The translations under genes were made by a program, and so were the position numbers. Positions 61,328 through 64,000 of a stretch of 64,000 nt of DNA are shown piece by piece (position 1 is the first letter of the stretch; each line of letters begins with the position of its first letter). Source of the stretch: Streptosporangium lutulentum (GTDB lineage: Bacteria > Actinomycetota > Actinomycetes > Streptosporangiales > Streptosporangiaceae); contig NZ_JAUSQU010000001.1 of NCBI RefSeq assembly GCF_030811455.1, positions 6,448,001-6,512,000 of the forward strand, written 5' to 3'. Under the pieces are notes generated by a model. The model was not told where the DNA came from. It saw only the letters and a program-made list of their open reading frames with translations, and ran no database searches.

Positions 61328-61370
61328 TTGACACACCGTCGAAACTTCCTATCCTCGGGATAACGTTATC
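61328..61370 (+). promoter_or_regulatory. Promoter and LacI operator of the sugar ABC transporter operon
   Basis: TTGACA at 61328-61333 and TATCCT at 61350-61355 (16-bp spacing) form a promoter. The GATAACGTTATC operator (61359-61370) covers the expected transcription start, a classic repression position. Confidence 0.8.
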
Positions 61371-61448
61371 GCAAGGTGCCTGCATACAGTCCGCCGGACC
61401 ATGCTCGACGAACCTTGAACCGTGCGACACGACCGAAGGAGGACGATC

Positions 61449-62711
61449 TTGATACGTAGGACCATGCTCGCCGCATGCGTTGTCGGTGCCCTCGCCCTGA
61501 CCACCGCCTGTACGAACGGCAGCACCGGCGGCACCGGCACCCTGACCTACATGACGTTCGAGACGCCCAGCCTCAACTCGACCTTCTGGAACGACTCGAT
61601 CGCTGCCGCCGTGAAGGACGCCCCCGGGGTGAAGATCAACCGGATCACGTCTCCGAGCACCGACCGCGACGGCTACGCCAAGCAGTTGCAGGCCTCCGGC
61701 CAGTTCCCCGACCTCCTGCAGTCGATCACACCGTCCACCTTCGCCGGCGCCGGTCTGCTCGTCCCCTACGACCAGGCCTGGGTGGACGCCAACTTCCTGC
61801 TTCCCCAGGGAAACGCGCTCAAGGGCAAGGTGTACATCCCGCCGACGAACTCCCAGATCATCCCGGAGGTCTTCTACAACAAGGAGCTCTTCGCCAAGGC
61901 GGGCGTCGAGCCGCCCAAGACCTGGGCCGACTTCCTGACCGTGTGCGAGAAGCTCAAGGCCGCCGGCATCACTCCGATGGAGCTGGGCGGCGGTGACCCG
62001 TTCGCGGCGAGCATGCCGCTGGTCGGCATCCTGAGCGCGGACGTCCTGGGCAAGAACCCCCAGTGGCTGCAGGAACGGTACGCGGGCAAGGTCAAGTTCT
62101 CGGACGCCAACGTCATCGCGGCGGTCGAGAAGTATCGCAAGCTGGTCACCAGCGGATACTTCGACGAGGGCGCGCTCGGTGTGAAGTACGCGGACTCGAT
62201 CACGCAGTTCACCGGCGGCAAGGCCGCCATGTACATGATGGGCAGCTGGTTCCTGGGCTCCGTCCCGAAGGACGACGCCGACAACTTCGGCGCGTTCCCC
62301 GTCCCCACCGCCGACGGCTCCGTGGTCATCCCCTTCGCCGTCGGCGGCTCCATGGCCATCAGCTCGAAGACCAAGGACCTGGACGGCGCGACCAGGTTCG
62401 CACAGGCGTGGTCACTGGACCCGGGCAACCTGAAGGCGCTCATCGAGAGCGACGGCGCGTTCCCGATGCTCAAGGGCAAGACCCTCGACGACTACAACGT
62501 CACGGTGAGCCAGGTGTTCAAGGACTCCTTCGCCTACGTCACCGACAAGAACACCAAGGTCGCCGCCATCGGATGGGCCAGCAACGACGACGCGATGCCC
62601 CCGGGCCTCAACGACCAGCTCTACGCCGCCAGCCAGGCGCTGTTCACCAGCGCGGACGTCAAGGGTGAGATGGCCAAGCTCGACGCGGCCTGGGACACCG
62701 CCACCAAGTAG
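61449..62711 (+). CDS. ABC sugar transporter, extracellular substrate-binding lipoprotein
   Basis: This 420-residue family 1 solute-binding protein has a lipoprotein signal ending LALTTAC. Typical features are LTYMTFETPSLNS, LVPYDQAWV, EVFYNKELFAKAGVEPPKTW and FTGGKAAMYMMGSWFLG. TTG at 61449 with AGGAGG 6 bases before fixes the start. It is the first gene of a transporter operon ending in two permeases; the ATPase is not in the window and may be a shared MsiK-type one, as is common in actinobacteria. The substrate is unknown, perhaps a plant or microbial oligosaccharide. Confidence 0.93.
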   Translation: MIRRTMLAACVVGALALTTACTNGSTGGTGTLTYMTFETPSLNSTFWNDSIAAAVKDAPGVKINRITSPSTDRDGYAKQLQASGQFPDLLQSITPSTFAGAGLLVPYDQAWVDANFLLPQGNALKGKVYIPPTNSQIIPEVFYNKELFAKAGVEPPKTWADFLTVCEKLKAAGITPMELGGGDPFAASMPLVGILSADVLGKNPQWLQERYAGKVKFSDANVIAAVEKYRKLVTSGYFDEGALGVKYADSITQFTGGKAAMYMMGSWFLGSVPKDDADNFGAFPVPTADGSVVIPFAVGGSMAISSKTKDLDGATRFAQAWSLDPGNLKALIESDGAFPMLKGKTLDDYNVTVSQVFKDSFAYVTDKNTKVAAIGWASNDDAMPPGLNDQLYAASQALFTSADVKGEMAKLDAAWDTATK

Positions 62712-62735
62712 TCCCCATCGGCCAACGAACGACGA

Positions 62736-62775
62736 CCCGTGTTGAGGCACCGCCTTTCGAAGTCCTCGACACGGG
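62736..62775 (+). other. Stem-loop between binding-protein and permease genes
   Basis: CCCGTGTTGAGG at 62736-62747 pairs with CCTCGACACGGG at 62764-62775 (one G-U pair). Hairpins here often reduce downstream expression and protect the upstream mRNA, keeping the binding protein in excess. Confidence 0.6.
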
Positions 62776-62790
62776 CCTGAAGGAATCGAC

Positions 62791-63681
62791 ATGCGGACTC
62801 GGAAGAGTCGGGCGAGCAGGGACAACGGACTCTTCGCGATGGCCGCCGTGGCCTTCGGCCTGTACCTGTGTTTCCTCGTGCTACCGCTCCTGCTCAGCCT
62901 CAAAAGCAGTTTCACCGACGAGAACCCGTTGCGGTCCACCAGTGGTTTCGTGGGCCTGGACAACTACGGCGAGATGATCCACGACGATCAGCTCCACGCC
63001 AGCCTCGGCTTCACCCTCATCCTCGCGGTGGGGGTCACGATCGCGGCCAACGCCATCGGCATCGCGTTCGCCATGATGCTGAACCGCACCACCCTGAGCT
63101 ACCGGGTCATGAGGACGATCGCGTTCCTGCCCCAGGTGCTGTCCGGAGTGATCGTCGGCTTCGTGTGGCAGACGATCCTGACCCAGCAGGGCCTGCTGAA
63201 CGTCACCCTGCAACGCATCGGGCTGATCGACTCGCCGATCGCCTGGCTCGGCAGCCCGAACCTCGCGCTGCTGTCCATCGGCGTCGTCGTCACCTGGATC
63301 CTCACCGGTTTCACGACCGTCGTGTATCTCGCCGCCCTGCAGGGAGTCCCGGTGGAGCTGTACGACTCGGCCGCCATCGACGGCGCCACCACGTGGCAGA
63401 GGTTCGCCAGGATCACGTTCCCGCTGATCGCTCCCGGAATGACCATCAGCGTCACGATCTCGCTGATCACGGTGCTGAAGCTCTACGACGTCATCACCGT
63501 CCTCACCGGAGGCGGCCCCGCGAATTCCACCCGATCCACCGCGCTCTACATCGTGAAGCTCGCCTTCACCGACAACCGCTTCGGATACGCCTCGGCGGTC
63601 GCGATGCTGGTGCTCGCCATGTCCGCGGCCATCGCCCTGTCGGTCACGAGCCTCCTTCGCCGCCGTGAGGTGAACTTTTGA
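62791..63681 (+). CDS. ABC sugar transporter permease (MalF/UgpA type)
   Basis: This 296-residue permease has six helices. The cytoplasmic coupling motif (EAA loop) appears as GVPVELYDSAAIDGATTWQR, typical of carbohydrate importers. ATG at 62791 follows GAAGGAA. It overlaps the next gene by TTGA, so subunit synthesis is coupled. Confidence 0.94.
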   Translation: MRTRKSRASRDNGLFAMAAVAFGLYLCFLVLPLLLSLKSSFTDENPLRSTSGFVGLDNYGEMIHDDQLHASLGFTLILAVGVTIAANAIGIAFAMMLNRTTLSYRVMRTIAFLPQVLSGVIVGFVWQTILTQQGLLNVTLQRIGLIDSPIAWLGSPNLALLSIGVVVTWILTGFTTVVYLAALQGVPVELYDSAAIDGATTWQRFARITFPLIAPGMTISVTISLITVLKLYDVITVLTGGGPANSTRSTALYIVKLAFTDNRFGYASAVAMLVLAMSAAIALSVTSLLRRREVNF

Positions 63682-64000
63682 CCGCCATCAACGACGTGCT
63701 GCGCTCCCGGGCACGCCTCGTCATCGCGGGTGTCGTGACCCTGCTGTTCGTCGCCCCGATCTACCTGACGATCGTCAACGCCTTCAAGACGCAGTCGCAG
63801 ATCCTCAAAAGCCCCGAAGCGCTGCCGATCCCGCCGACGCTCGACAACCTGAGCACCGCGCTGGCCAGGCCCGACGGCCTGATCCAGCTCGGCCTGCAGA
63901 ACTCCCTGATCGACGTCGTCTTCTCGGTGGCGCTGCTCATCCCCCTCGCCTCCGCGTTCAGCTTCTACATCTCCCGGAGGAAGACGAAGGCACGGGCGGC
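63678..64000 (+). CDS. ABC sugar transporter permease (MalG/UgpE type), partial
   Basis: Translation from TTG at 63678 gives MTAINDVLRSRARLVIAG, then VAPIYLTIVNAFKTQSQIL (the conserved MalG-type first helix and periplasmic loop) and NSLIDVVFSVALLIPLASAF. Only the first 107 codons are in the window; the EAA loop is beyond the edge. It overlaps the previous stop by TTGA. Confidence 0.9.
   Translation, partial: MTAINDVLRSRARLVIAGVVTLLFVAPIYLTIVNAFKTQSQILKSPEALPIPPTLDNLSTALARPDGLIQLGLQNSLIDVVFSVALLIPLASAFSFYISRRKTKARA

Noticed and set aside
1-64000. tRNA, rRNA, CRISPR arrays, transposases, phage genes
   Set aside because: No tRNA-like cloverleaf with a T-arm GGTTCGA, no regular spaced repeats of CRISPR type, and no transposase or integrase motifs were found in any frame examined.

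Overview
The window reads as chromosomal DNA from a high-GC actinobacterium. The mostly G/C third codon positions, frequent GTG and TTG starts, a WhiB regulator, the sucC-sucD-DUF6350-purN-purH neighbourhood and a DnaE1-type replicase with a PHP domain all fit. A member of the Streptosporangiales (Streptosporangium-like) is my best guess; that is inference from gene content, and no 16S or other marker is present.

Layout. 0-16 kb is housekeeping: folD (cut by the window edge), a small membrane ORF, purH, purN, a small membrane protein, dnaE, a DUF6350 membrane protein, sucD-sucC, a B12-binding mutase-type subunit, a secreted protein and pcrA. 16-25 kb holds a PIG-L deacetylase, a CPBP protease, a WhiB protein, a zinc metallopeptidase lipoprotein, a carboxylate-amine ligase of the glutamate-cysteine ligase 2 type, and a two-component system whose kinase carries a PspC domain, divergent from a PspC-Toastrack membrane protein. 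25-29 kb is an accessory patch: a carotenoid oxygenase with an apparent one-base frameshift, a membrane protein overlapping the C-terminal remnant of a PadR regulator, a CGNR regulator, a VOC protein and a flavin-reductase-like protein. 29.8-34.7 kb is a coxS-coxL-coxM-coxG operon for a molybdenum hydroxylase of the form II CO dehydrogenase type. 34.8-36.5 kb is an ECF sigma factor coupled to a membrane protein. 36.9-38.4 kb is a less GC-rich, probably imported AlbA_2/ATPase-domain gene.

38.5-55 kb is the most unusual block, a surface-glycopolymer locus. It is bracketed by two inward-facing paralogous pairs, each made of a GT2-TagF fusion and a GT4 glycosyltransferase. Between them lie two tandem sulfotransferases, a CDP-alcohol phosphatidyltransferase, a GT2 enzyme, a GT4-Stealth fusion and an unrecognised beta-rich protein. 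Together they suggest a phosphodiester-linked, possibly sulfated, wall polymer. A secreted polysaccharide deacetylase and a membrane acyltransferase follow, and their 3' ends overlap by 100 bp.

57-64 kb contains a SnoaL-like protein and a LacI-type regulon. The LacI gene lies between a CocE/NonD hydrolase and a sugar ABC importer, and an identical GATAACGTTATC palindrome sits in front of each target.

A second theme is short GC-rich tandem repeats at or just after stop codons in at least six places, some of which copy the last codons of the gene. No rRNA, tRNA, CRISPR array, insertion sequence or prophage was seen.
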